Origin: an uncultured Alphaproteobacteria bacterium
Lineage (GTDB): Bacteria; Pseudomonadota; Alphaproteobacteria; HIMB59; GCA-002718135
Direction: 5' to 3'
NCBI GenBank assembly: GCA_902522015.1
Contig: CABYTX010000009.1
Coordinates: 1-36,878 of the forward strand
Length of the DNA stretch: 36,878 nucleotides
In this document: in pieces, positions 17,365 to 25,347 of the stretch
How the letters are laid out: each line of letters starts with the position of its first letter
How positions within the stretch are numbered: the first letter of the stretch is position 1
Notes under the pieces: generated by a model
The model's input: only the letters and a program-made list of their open reading frames with translations
Database searches by the model: none
Told to the model about the DNA's origin: nothing
Position numbers and translations under genes: made by a program

Positions 17365-18739
17365 AATTCTATTTCCATCATTAATTGTTTTACTTCTATT
17401 AAAAATTGGTGCCTTAAATTTTACTACTTTTAATTTATTTGGTGATGAAGCACAGTATTGGCTATGGTCAAAAGATATTGACCTTGGTTATTTTTCGAAA
17501 CCCCCTTTTTTATCCTGGATAATAAGAGTTTATACAGAAATATTAGGTAGTAGTTTTGTTGTATTAAAACTTCTCCCATCGTTTGTTTATTTATTGATTG
17601 CTTGGAGTATTTATCATCTTTTAATTAACGCTGGATTAAATAAAAAAGATTCATTCGCAGGTTGTTTAATTTTTTTATTTATACCCGCTGTTTCTTTTTC
17701 ATCTTTTATAATTAGTACTGATCTTTTTTTATTATTATTTTGGACACTTTCACTCAATCAATTAATTAAAATTAACAGTGAACGAAGTTTAAAAAATTTT
17801 ATATTATTAGGTATTTTCCTTGGGCTGGGTTTTTTATCGAAATATGCAGCTATATATTTTGTAATTTGTTTATTTGTTTTAATTTTATTTGATAAAAGAT
17901 TTAGTAAAATTTTTTTGGATAATTTATTAGGTTTTAGTCTTACATTTTTGTCTGTATTTATTATTATTGTACCAAATATTATTTGGAACTTTAATAATGA
18001 CTGGGTAACACTTCAGCATACTTCGGATAATGCAAATTTTGGAAATATTGAAATAGATCTCATTAGGGGTTTAGAATTTTTGTTAATTCAAGTTTTAATG
18101 TTGGGTCCATTCATGGTTTTGGGTGGGTTATTTGGGTTTAATAAATGGAACTATATTCAAAAAATTTTTTTAATATTTTCAATACCTATAATTTTAATTG
18201 TTTTGGTAGAAGCCATTATTGTTAGAGCTAATGCAAATTGGGCTGCTCCAGCTTTAATTTCTTTGTTTGTTCTTTTGTATATTAGAATTAATAATTCTTT
18301 TTTAAAGATAGCTAATTACATGTTTAATTTTACTGTCTGCTTCATTCTTTTTGTAATGATTGGAATGAGCTATCCGTCTAAAATTTTTGACCGAATAAGT
18401 GGTATAAATGATTATGCTCTGAAAATTTACAGCAGTTCTTCAGATGGTGTCGTAAAAAATATAGTAGTTTCAGATCGGCTATTATTTTCAAGCCTTAATT
18501 TTGAATTAAGAGATAAGGATATTAATTTCTATATGCCACATAAAGAAGGCAGTGAAATAACAAACCATTTTAAAATAGTGTCTCCTCTTAATAAACATAT
18601 AAATGAAAACTTTACTTTAATTGGAAGCCCCTCAGATATAAATTATTTAGAGAATGAATATAAGGTGCTAAAAATAAATTCGCCTGATCAGAAATTTACA
18701 AAAAGAAAACTTGATGTTTACGAGGTTGTCTTTGAGTAA
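17354..18739 (+). CDS. GT39/ArnT-like polytopic glycosyltransferase
   Basis: 461 residues from the ATG at 17354, the start I prefer over an upstream TTG at 17333. The first periplasmic loop carries the catalytic acidic pair in FNLFGDEAQYWLWS (D31-E32), typical of PMT/ArnT-family enzymes that use polyprenyl-phosphate sugars, followed by DIDLGYFSKPPFLSWII. Around ten transmembrane segments lead to a periplasmic C-terminal domain of about 110 residues. It overlaps the PAP2 gene by 11 bases and the DUF3108 gene by 26. The family transfers sugars to lipid A or other envelope acceptors outside the cytoplasmic membrane; donor and acceptor cannot be read from the sequence. Confidence 0.83.
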   Translation: MLNKILFPSLIVLLLLKIGALNFTTFNLFGDEAQYWLWSKDIDLGYFSKPPFLSWIIRVYTEILGSSFVVLKLLPSFVYLLIAWSIYHLLINAGLNKKDSFAGCLIFLFIPAVSFSSFIISTDLFLLLFWTLSLNQLIKINSERSLKNFILLGIFLGLGFLSKYAAIYFVICLFVLILFDKRFSKIFLDNLLGFSLTFLSVFIIIVPNIIWNFNNDWVTLQHTSDNANFGNIEIDLIRGLEFLLIQVLMLGPFMVLGGLFGFNKWNYIQKIFLIFSIPIILIVLVEAIIVRANANWAAPALISLFVLLYIRINNSFLKIANYMFNFTVCFILFVMIGMSYPSKIFDRISGINDYALKIYSSSSDGVVKNIVVSDRLLFSSLNFELRDKDINFYMPHKEGSEITNHFKIVSPLNKHINENFTLIGSPSDINYLENEYKVLKINSPDQKFTKRKLDVYEVVFE

Positions 18740-19385
18740 ATTTCTAGTTTTTTTTATTATATTTGTAATTAATACATCGTATGCAAATAATTTTAGTGCA
18801 GAATATAAGGTCAGCACAACAGGGATAAAAATCGGTAATTTTAGTTGGTCATTAAGTATTAAAGATAATATCTATCAAACAGAAATTAATTTAAAAAATT
18901 CTGGCATTTTTTCACCCCTATATAAATTTGAAGGAAGCTATCTTTCAACTGGGGTTATTGAAAACAACATATTTAAAACTAAGAATTATAAACAGTTTTG
19001 GAAAACGAAAAAGAAAACAAAAATAGTTAAAATGTCTTTTGATGATTATTTAATTGAATTAAAACAAGAACCTATAGAAGAAGAAATAGCTAGAGTAAAC
19101 CTAGAAAATTTATATTTATATTTTGACCCAATCACCTCTTTTATAAATATTTTAAATGGAGAAGATGAAGCAAAAACTATTGATGGAAGAAGAATTTATA
19201 GACTTAAAAAAAATGAAGGGGAAGATGGAAATATAATTTTAAAAATTAAAGACTACACAAATATTTGGGCTGATCATAAAAGAAATGATTTGAAAAAAAT
19301 TGAATTTTTTATTGAAGATAAATTTCTTCCATATGAAATTCTTATTCATTTTAAAGAAAGAGTATTTAAGTTAGAAAGAATTTAA
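18714..19385 (+). CDS. DUF3108-family exported protein
   Basis: 223 residues with an N-terminal signal sequence (LSKFLVFFIIFVINTSYA). The mature part starts FSAEYKVSTTGIKIGNFSW and continues with repeated beta strands such as YQTEINLKNSGIFSPLYKFEGSY, LYLYFDPITSFINIL and LPYEILIHFKER. This fits the DUF3108 pattern of periplasmic, beta-rich proteins. The ATG at 18714 lies inside the end of the GT39 gene, so the gene belongs to the same transcript. Function unknown; context suggests envelope or lipid-linked sugar handling. The stop overlaps the convergent smr gene by 4 bases. Confidence 0.68.
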   Translation: MFTRLSLSKFLVFFIIFVINTSYANNFSAEYKVSTTGIKIGNFSWSLSIKDNIYQTEINLKNSGIFSPLYKFEGSYLSTGVIENNIFKTKNYKQFWKTKKKTKIVKMSFDDYLIELKQEPIEEEIARVNLENLYLYFDPITSFINILNGEDEAKTIDGRRIYRLKKNEGEDGNIILKIKDYTNIWADHKRNDLKKIEFFIEDKFLPYEILIHFKERVFKLERI

Positions 19386-19921
19386 AGCTTTTTTTTTCTT
19401 AAATAGACAAACAGAGCTCCGTCGCCCCCATGTTCAAAACCTGCGTCTTGATATGTTAAGATATATTTCTTTAGATTGTCTTCATTTATCCAGTTTATTA
19501 TTGAGTTTTTAATCTTTCCATAGAAAAGCTTGGGGGTTGTATCTTGATCATTTTCAATTTTTTTATGAACCCCTTTTCCAGTAATTATAAGCAAGCATCT
19601 TTTATTCTTGTTATAATTTTTTTTTACCTCACTTATAAATTTTTCATGTGCTTCGACTAAACCATACCCATGAAGATCAATTCTTCTATCTATATTAATT
19701 TTTCCCCGCTTAAGTTCTCTGTTAACCTCACCAAATGATAGTTTAAATTCTGAGCTACTACCCCTGTGTTCAGTTATTGTTTGTTTGTTGGTATTTGTAT
19801 TATTAGTTCTTTTATCTAATTTTACATTTTTTTTATTAGTTGTTTTCGTTTTAACTATTGAGGTATCTTTTTTAAAAGGTTTTACACCCTTCATGTTTTT
19901 TAAAAAAAAATCTTCTTCCAT
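19382..19921 (-). CDS. Smr-domain protein (Smr/MutS2 C-terminal family)
   Basis: The C-terminal Smr domain (about 78-178) shows the signature DLHGYGLVEAHEKF, the LLIITGKGVH strand and loop, and the closing HGGDGALFVYLRKK. The N-terminal 75 residues are a basic, Asn/Thr/Lys-rich low-complexity tail (for example KTKTTNKKNVKLDKRTNN). Smr domains are nucleases or nucleic-acid-binding modules. This small alphaproteobacterial form is usually beside mltA and tim44; its role is not established. Its ATG shares one base with the lysozyme stop in TAATG order. Confidence 0.9.
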   Translation of the reverse strand: MEEDFFLKNMKGVKPFKKDTSIVKTKTTNKKNVKLDKRTNNTNTNKQTITEHRGSSSEFKLSFGEVNRELKRGKINIDRRIDLHGYGLVEAHEKFISEVKKNYNKNKRCLLIITGKGVHKKIENDQDTTPKLFYGKIKNSIINWINEDNLKKYILTYQDAGFEHGGDGALFVYLRKKKL

Positions 19922-20349
19922 TATTTTTTTGTATAGTTTTTAATTAAATTCTTTACTCTTTCAGGTGTTTGTAAATACCACAAGCTGTCTAACATCTCTA
20001 GTGATGCCATGAATTTTTGTTTTTTGTTTAGAAAATAAAGCATTTTCTTAAATTTAGAGACGCCCTTTGCTCCAAGTTGAAAAATCATTTCTATTAATAA
20101 TTCCTTCTCTGAAGTTGTGTGATTTTTTTTAAAAAATATTTTTTTGTATTGTTCGTGTGCTTTTTTAAAGTCTATCTCAAACAATTCTTCAAAATATTTT
20201 TTTTTAAATTTTTTAATATAATATTTATTTCCTTTTTCTGTAATAAGATGACCATAACCAATAGTATAAAACCCTAATTGATCTTGATAAGGCTTATCAG
20301 AATAACCCTCATTTTTTTTAATTCGGTTTTTGAGTTCTTTAAAGGACAA
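19921..20349 (-). CDS. T4-type phage lysozyme (GH24 muramidase) without signal peptide
   Basis: 142 residues aligning along nearly its whole length with T4 lysozyme. The catalytic triad has exact T4 spacing: E14, D23 and T29 in NEGYSDKPYQDQLGFYTIGY, followed by H34 (GYGHLIT). The C-terminal FQLGAKGVSKF and SLWYLQTPERVKNLI match T4's FQMGETGVAGF and SRWYNQTPNRAKRVI. The last helix is shorter than in T4. The start is TTG at 20349; an in-frame TAG directly upstream excludes a longer N-terminus, so no export signal exists. It sits between tim44 and smr, the usual place of mltA. Activity should be muramidase; access to the periplasm is unexplained. Confidence 0.88.
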   Translation of the reverse strand: MSFKELKNRIKKNEGYSDKPYQDQLGFYTIGYGHLITEKGNKYYIKKFKKKYFEELFEIDFKKAHEQYKKIFFKKNHTTSEKELLIEMIFQLGAKGVSKFKKMLYFLNKKQKFMASLEMLDSLWYLQTPERVKNLIKNYTKK

Positions 20350-20352
20350 CTA

Positions 20353-20934
20353 TTAAGTTTGAGTTAATATCCATATAGGACTAGAAGAGTTTACTGGTTT
20401 TTCAAAAGTCCAGGTATCTTTATTTTTAACAATAGAACCCTCATCATTATTTAACATCTGTTCACTAATAAAATTAACCGATATTGATATTGTGTCATTT
20501 TCTACTTTTGCATCTGCAATGCCTTCTACAATAAGTGAATAAAATTGTGATTCTGGATTGTTTGTTTTTTCATCAATCGCTTTTTCAAAAGTAGAATAAA
20601 CATCTTTAGACACAAGGTTTTTCAGTGTTTTTTTATCTCCATTGTTGAAAGATGAAATTATAATTTCAAAAGCTTTCTTGGCACCATCAAGAAACTCTCT
20701 GTGATTAAAATTATTTACTTTTTTATATACTGCTTCAAGCTTTATCTCATTGTCCATTAGTGATGGTATTTTTTGAACATCTTCTTGTTTTTTGGTTTCT
20801 TGAGGTTTTGGCTCTGAGATATTTTTTTGAAATCCTGTTCTTTTCCCCAGAACACTCCTTAGCCTATAAATAATAAACCCAGCAATAGCTGCAAAAATTA
20901 GAATATCAAAAAATTGAAGGTCGCCGTAAATCAT
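20353..20934 (-). CDS. Tim44/TimA-like membrane-anchored protein
   Basis: 193 residues. A single N-terminal membrane segment (FFDILIFAAIAGFIIYRL) is followed by the typical LGKRTGF, a Lys/Gln/Pro-rich linker and a C-terminal Tim44-like domain (about 78-193) with FLDGAKKAFEIIISSFNNGDKKTL, the core helix pair, and FYSLIVEGIADAKVENDTISI. Related to mitochondrial Tim44 and alphaproteobacterial TimA. Its bacterial role is uncertain; an inner-membrane scaffold or import-like function has been proposed. Position between dnaQ and the lysozyme is conserved for the family. Confidence 0.88.
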   Translation of the reverse strand: MIYGDLQFFDILIFAAIAGFIIYRLRSVLGKRTGFQKNISEPKPQETKKQEDVQKIPSLMDNEIKLEAVYKKVNNFNHREFLDGAKKAFEIIISSFNNGDKKTLKNLVSKDVYSTFEKAIDEKTNNPESQFYSLIVEGIADAKVENDTISISVNFISEQMLNNDEGSIVKNKDTWTFEKPVNSSSPIWILTQT

Positions 20935-20964
20935 TTGATTTTAATATAATAACTTTTTTAAATA

Positions 20965-21639
20965 TTAATAGTTAAATTTTTTCCAAAGGGGGCTTTTTAG
21001 TTTTTTTAACATTTCTTTATGGGCAAGATAATCTTCTTTATTAACTTCTATTATTTTGGTTTTTGTTTCATTTTTGTTGTTAATTTGTGTGTTTTTTTCG
21101 GCAATGTTTGAATTCAGCTCCATAGAAAATTGCTTACCCCCTCTTAACTCTAAATAAACTGCGGCTAGAAGTTGGGAGTCAAGCAAGGCTCCGTGAAATG
21201 ATCTATCTGATAAATCAATGTTAAATCTTCTACACAAATAATCGAGGTTAGCTATTCTTGTATTTAGAACTTCTCTTGCAAGAGAAACTGTATCAACTAC
21301 AGGATTATCTAAATGAGGTAATCCTAAGATTGACAACTCATTATTTATAAAACCTAAATCAAATGATGCATTGTGAATTATCAATGTGTCGTTTTTCAAA
21401 AAATTTAATAGATCCATGTGGTTTTCTTCAAATGGTTTTTGTTGATTAAGAAAATCATCTGAAAGACCTACAATGTTTTTAGCCCCCTCGCTTATACTTC
21501 TGTCTGGTTTGCAATAAAATTGGAGTGTGTTTCCTGTAGGAACATAGTTTTTGAGTTCCACACAACCAACTTCTATTATTCTGTCACCGGTCTTATAATC
21601 AAGGCCTGTGGTTTCTGTATCAATTACTATTTCTCTCAT
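20965..21639 (-). CDS. dnaQ: DNA polymerase III epsilon subunit, 3'-5' proofreading exonuclease
   Basis: Proofreading subunit of the replicase. The DEDDh active site is complete: D7 and E9 (IDTETTGL), D94 (NASFDLGF), H149 and D154 (FHGALLDSQLLA). The 224-residue length includes a short C-terminal tail expected to bind the alpha subunit. It follows coaE on the same strand in the classical maf-aroE-coaE-dnaQ run; the secB gene that often comes next is not present. Confidence 0.95.
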   Translation of the reverse strand: MREIVIDTETTGLDYKTGDRIIEVGCVELKNYVPTGNTLQFYCKPDRSISEGAKNIVGLSDDFLNQQKPFEENHMDLLNFLKNDTLIIHNASFDLGFINNELSILGLPHLDNPVVDTVSLAREVLNTRIANLDYLCRRFNIDLSDRSFHGALLDSQLLAAVYLELRGGKQFSMELNSNIAEKNTQINNKNETKTKIIEVNKEDYLAHKEMLKKLKSPLWKKFNY

Positions 21640-21647
21640 TGTGTTAA

Positions 21648-22238
21648 CTAAAGTTTACTTATTAGCTTATTAATCTTAATTTTATAATCCTTTAATGTCG
21701 AGTTGTTATAAATAACATAATCAGATTTCTTTTTTCTTATAACATCTGATGTTTGAGATCGAGTTATATTCTTAAATTGATTTTCAGTCATTTTTCTCGT
21801 TTTTTTTAATCTTTTTAATCTCACTCGCTTGGAGGCTATTATCGATATTACTTTGTTGAATTGTTTCTCTAAATTGTTTTCAAACAATAATGGTATATCA
21901 ATAAATATTAATCTTGTTTTTTTTTGTTTTTCTTGTTTTATAAAATCAGACCTCTTTTTTCTTACTATTTTAAATATGTATAACTCGAGCTTTTTTCTTA
22001 TCTGTTTATTTTCAAAAATAATCTTTGATATAATTCTTTTATCTATTTTTTTTTTTGAAATGGACTTAGACAAACCTATGGTACGCAAATAAGTAACAAA
22101 TTTTTTATCAGGGTTTTTATATATTTTGGCCACCTGCTCATCTGAACTGTGAATTTTAAAGCCTTTTTCTTTTAGTTTAGTACAAAAGGTAGATTTACCA
22201 GACCCTATACCACCTGTTATTGCTATGGTTTTTGTCAT
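21648..22238 (-). CDS. coaE: Dephospho-CoA kinase
   Basis: Last enzyme of coenzyme A synthesis, phosphorylating dephospho-CoA with ATP. Walker A is ITGGIGSGKST (residues 7-17), followed by GFKIHSSDEQVAKIY and later FIDIPLLFENNLEKQFNKVI, the substrate-binding lid region. Length 196 is normal. The protein is unusually Lys-rich, in keeping with the AT-rich codon pool. Its ATG shares one base with the aroE stop (TAATG). Confidence 0.94.
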   Translation of the reverse strand: MTKTIAITGGIGSGKSTFCTKLKEKGFKIHSSDEQVAKIYKNPDKKFVTYLRTIGLSKSISKKKIDKRIISKIIFENKQIRKKLELYIFKIVRKKRSDFIKQEKQKKTRLIFIDIPLLFENNLEKQFNKVISIIASKRVRLKRLKKTRKMTENQFKNITRSQTSDVIRKKKSDYVIYNNSTLKDYKIKINKLISKL

Positions 22239-23020
22239 TAAATTTTTTTATAAATAGAGTTAAGCATTTTTTTATCTACAGATGGGTTTTTACCAAACCA
22301 CATTTTAAAACATGGTTTAGCCTGTTCGATCAACATTGATATTCCATAAATCTTTTTATTCTTTGGAAACTGTTTAAGAAATGAAGTGTTTTTGGGAATG
22401 TAAACAATGTCGCTTACTATTGTGGATTTGGTAATAAGTTTTAAGTGTTTTTTCAATATGGGATTTATTGGTGTGGTATTAATTATTAAAAAAACTCCTT
22501 CAAGGTGTGTTTCAAGATCGTTATATGTTTTTGTGTACTCAGTCTTGTTTGAGTACTTAATTTTTTTCTTAGATCTATTGAAAATTAAAATATCCTTAAA
22601 CCCCCTCTTCTTTAAAACATAGTGAATGGCGTGTGAAGCACCTCCATAACCCAGAATAACAACTTTTTTGTTTTTAGTTTTTTTAATATTTGGCAGACTT
22701 TTGTAATATCCTGTCCAATCAGTATTGGTCCCATTTATAGTTTTTTTATTTGTTACACAGTTTACCGCACCAATTTTTTTTGCATGGGTGTCTATTTTAC
22801 CAAGGTGTTTAATAATTTTGCTTTTAAATGGAATGGTCACATTTAAGCCAAGCGTATCTTTTTTTTCCAAAACCTCCTTTATTTTTTTATGAAAGTTTTT
22901 TTTTGTAAGCTCTAAATATCCATAACTTGCTTTAATATTATATTTTTTAAACCAATAGTTAAATATTGTTGGTGAAAGACTTTTAGATGCCCTGTTCCCA
23001 ACTACGTAAAGTTTTTTCAT
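22238..23020 (-). CDS. aroE: Shikimate dehydrogenase
   Basis: NADPH-dependent reduction of 3-dehydroshikimate in aromatic amino acid synthesis. The shikimate-binding SKSLSP, the catalytic K66 (NVTIPFKS) and D101 (GTNTDWTGY), and the NADP-binding glycine motif LGYGGASHAIHYVL are intact. Length 260 is typical. It overlaps maf by 4 bases and is translationally coupled to coaE downstream. Confidence 0.95.
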   Translation of the reverse strand: MKKLYVVGNRASKSLSPTIFNYWFKKYNIKASYGYLELTKKNFHKKIKEVLEKKDTLGLNVTIPFKSKIIKHLGKIDTHAKKIGAVNCVTNKKTINGTNTDWTGYYKSLPNIKKTKNKKVVILGYGGASHAIHYVLKKRGFKDILIFNRSKKKIKYSNKTEYTKTYNDLETHLEGVFLIINTTPINPILKKHLKLITKSTIVSDIVYIPKNTSFLKQFPKNKKIYGISMLIEQAKPCFKMWFGKNPSVDKKMLNSIYKKI

Positions 23021-23607
23021 TTTTTTGAATATAAATAATCTAGCAAATTAAATAAAGGCAATCCCATAACATTAAAATAATCTCCTTTTATGCTCTCAAT
23101 AATATTGGGTCCCAAGCTTTCTATTTGATAACATCCTACTGAGCTTAGTATTTGTTTACCTGTTCTTTTTAAGTATATTTTTATTTCACTGTTATTAAGC
23201 TTTCTTATTTTAACATGAGTTTTTTCGTAATTTTCCCAAATCTTAGAGCCATTTAAACATATAGTTAGTCCCGATACTATTAGGTGTGTCTTTCCTGATA
23301 GAGATATGATTTTTTTTTGGGCTTTCTCAATAGAGTTTACTTTATCTAAAATTTTTCCATTGTGATAAATGACGGTATCACATCCTAAAACAATTTTGTT
23401 GGCATACGGTTTTTGTTTACTTACACTTCTTGCTTTTTCATAAGAAAGTTTTTTTGCAAAAATCTCGGGCCTTGTTTTTCTGTTAAGGTTTTTTTTAATA
23501 TCTTCTTCGTTGCAGTTTGGTTTTTTTTGTATGAAATTTAATCCTGCATTTTTCAAAATTTTATATCTAGATTTACTTGAGCTAGCTAATATAAATTGTT
23601 GGTGCAT
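23017..23607 (-). CDS. maf: Maf-family nucleotide pyrophosphatase
   Basis: Maf proteins hydrolyse nucleoside triphosphates (dTTP, UTP or modified bases) and are linked to septum control. The N-terminal FILASSSKSRYKILKNAG, the central VLGCDTVIYHNGKILDK and the C-terminal KGDYFNVMGLPLFNLLDYL are diagnostic. I place the start at ATG 23607 (MHQQFILASSS, 196 residues) rather than 33 bases upstream, because the family begins just before ILASxSxxR. It is the first gene of the minus-strand run away from the putative replication origin. Confidence 0.92.
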   Translation of the reverse strand: MHQQFILASSSKSRYKILKNAGLNFIQKKPNCNEEDIKKNLNRKTRPEIFAKKLSYEKARSVSKQKPYANKIVLGCDTVIYHNGKILDKVNSIEKAQKKIISLSGKTHLIVSGLTICLNGSKIWENYEKTHVKIRKLNNSEIKIYLKRTGKQILSSVGCYQIESLGPNIIESIKGDYFNVMGLPLFNLLDYLYSKK

Positions 23608-23690
23608 AAGTGTGTTAATAAAAATTATAGTTATAAACACTATTAAATATAATTTGAATTTAAGAAATAGTTCTTTTGTTTTAAAAATGT

Positions 23691-23774
23691 GTTGTTAACA
23701 ACTTAATAACTTGTCTGAATATTATAGGGTGGGTGTTAATATATTTATTATACAAAATTAATAACAAGTTATTA
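23691..23774. repeat. Palindrome and inverted repeat in the maf-rho gap
   Basis: GTTGTTAACAAC at 23691-23702 is a perfect 12-base palindrome. Immediately after it TAATAACTTGT (23704-23714) is repeated in inverse orientation as ACAAGTTATTA (23764-23774), 11 of 11 bases, 49 bases apart. The spacing is too wide for a simple terminator. Protein binding in an origin, or regulation of maf or rho, is possible. Confidence 0.8.
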
Positions 23775-23965
23775 GAAATTTATTAGATTGCAAATTATTT
23801 AAAAATAATAACTTTTTTTCAATATTCTTTAAATTAACATATTTGTTGGGTTTGATATTCATATGTTAGTAAATAAAGAATGATACAATAACAAAGGTAT
23901 AATTAAGCTTTTTAACCTTACAACTAATACTACTATTAAATATAAATTATATATTTATTATTATT

Positions 23966-23997
23966 TTGACATTAACTTCAATTTTGATTAATAAAAT
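23966..23997 (+). promoter_or_regulatory. Probable sigma-70-type promoter for rho
   Basis: A perfect -35 box TTGACA lies at 23966-23971. A -10 candidate follows as TAATAA at 17-base spacing (23989) or as TAAAAT at 20-base spacing (23992-23997). The transcript would start near 24004 and have a leader of about 25 bases before the rho ATG, leaving little room for leader-based autoregulation. Confidence 0.5.
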
Positions 23998-24027
23998 ATT
24001 TCATTTCTAAACTACCCCAACAACATT

Positions 24028-25284
24028 ATGAATTTACAGGAATTAAAAGGAAAAGAACCCCAAGAGCTTTTAAAACAGGCTGACAAACTTGGTATAGAAA
24101 ACCCTTCGTCTCTTAGAAAGCAAGATTTGATGTTTGCCATACTAAAAACAATTGCTGAGGAGGGTGAAATTATCACTGGTTTAGGGGTTATTGAAATTAT
24201 GCAAGATGGTTTTGGTTTTTTAAGGTCTTCAGAGTCAAATTATCTTCCGGGACCAGATGATATCTATATTTCTCCATCTCAAATTAAAAAATTTAGCTTA
24301 AGAACAGGTGATAGTGTTGAGGGTGAAATTAGATCTCCAAAACAAGGAGAAAGATATTTTGCTATAACTAAAATTAACAAAATAAACGGTCAAGAAACTG
24401 ATTTAGTTAAAAACAGGGTTAACTTTGAAGATTTAACACCATTGTATCCAGAAGCAAGGTTCAAACTTGAACAAGAAAAACCAATGCCGGATAACACAGA
24501 AAGAATAATTGATATTATTGCTCCTCTTGGAAAAGGACAAAGACAATTAATTGTTGCACAACCTTTCACTGGTAAAACAATAATTATGCAAAAAATTGCA
24601 AATGCTATAACTGCTAATAGTCCAGACGCTAAACTGATTGTTCTGTTAATTGATGAAAGACCAGAAGAAGTAACTGATATGCAAAGATCGGTTAAAGGTG
24701 AGGTTATTAGTTCAACCTTTGACGAACCAGCTTCACGCCACGTTCAGGTTGCTGAAATGGTAATTGAAAAAGCTAAAAGATTGGTTGAATATAAACATGA
24801 TGTTGTAATCCTTCTTGATTCAATCACCAGGCTTGGAAGAGCTTATAATACCGTTGTTCCATCTAGTGGAAAAGTCCTAACAGGTGGTGTCGATGCCAAT
24901 GCCTTACAAAGACCAAAAAGATTTTTCGGTGCGGCAAGGAACGTAGAAAAGGGCGGATCACTTACAATTATTGCTACTGCTTTAATTGATACAGGAAGCA
25001 GAATGGATGAAGTTATTTTTGAAGAATTTAAAGGTACTGGTAATAGTGAAATGGTTCTAGATAGAAAACTTAGTCAAAAAAGAACCTATCCAGCTTTTGA
25101 TATTGGTAAGTCAGGAACACGAAAAGAAGAATTGTTGCTTGATAAAGATGAGCTTGGAAAAATCTTTATTTTGAGAAAAATACTAGCCCCAATGGGAAGC
25201 TCAGAAGCCATGGAGTTCTTATTAGATAAAATGAAAAATACAAAAACTAACAACGAATTCTTCCAAAGCATGGGAACTAAATAA
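24028..25284 (+). CDS. rho: Transcription termination factor Rho
   Basis: Hexameric RNA helicase that ends transcription. The N-terminal Rho-N part (about 1-45), the cold-shock-like RNA-binding domain ([34 protein letters not shown]) and the ATPase core with [24 protein letters not shown] and [22 protein letters not shown] are complete at 418 residues. The P-loop reads [11 protein letters not shown] is kept, but F180 stands where E. coli has K181. Rho may matter more than usual here because intrinsic terminators are rare in the window. Confidence 0.97.
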   Translation: MNLQELKGKEPQELLKQADKLGIENPSSLRKQDLMFAILKTIAEEGEIITGLGVIEIMQDGFGFLRSSESNYLPGPDDIYISPSQIKKFSLRTGDSVEGEIRSPKQGERYFAITKINKINGQETDLVKNRVNFEDLTPLYPEARFKLEQEKPMPDNTERIIDIIAPLGKGQRQLIVAQPFTGKTIIMQKIANAITANSPDAKLIVLLIDERPEEVTDMQRSVKGEVISSTFDEPASRHVQVAEMVIEKAKRLVEYKHDVVILLDSITRLGRAYNTVVPSSGKVLTGGVDANALQRPKRFFGAARNVEKGGSLTIIATALIDTGSRMDEVIFEEFKGTGNSEMVLDRKLSQKRTYPAFDIGKSGTRKEELLLDKDELGKIFILRKILAPMGSSEAMEFLLDKMKNTKTNNEFFQSMGTK

Positions 25285-25347
25285 ATATAAATTTTTTTAT
25301 AATCTTTCTTATTTACTTAATATCATCTTGGGTTTAATTCCCAAAAA

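Larger units (their letters stand above)
23608..24027. other. 420-base non-coding gap between maf and rho, candidate oriC
   Basis: The only gene-free stretch over 300 bases in the window. It is extremely AT-rich and contains a 12-base palindrome, an 11-base inverted repeat, repeated TAATAAC-type words and a short G-rich island (GGGTGGGTG, about 23727). In Caulobacter and relatives the chromosome origin lies between the hemE/rho side and the ppsR(RP001)/maf-aroE-coaE-dnaQ side, with parAB nearby; here maf and rho meet directly. Only one weak DnaA-box-like word was seen (TTATACAAA at 23748, one mismatch). The origin assignment rests on synteny. Confidence 0.5.

Noticed and set aside
23510-23698. 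Small plus-strand frame opposite the maf 5' end
   Set aside because: It mostly mirrors maf, has no ribosome site and resembles no known protein.
23695-23706. Two TTAA words in the maf-rho gap as a CtrA box
   Set aside because: They are 4 bases apart, whereas CtrA sites need TTAA-N7-TTAA.
25328-25344. TTGGG/CCCAA hairpin before mnmE as a rho terminator
   Set aside because: The stem is only 5 bp and is followed by A, not T; read on the minus strand there is no gene to terminate.
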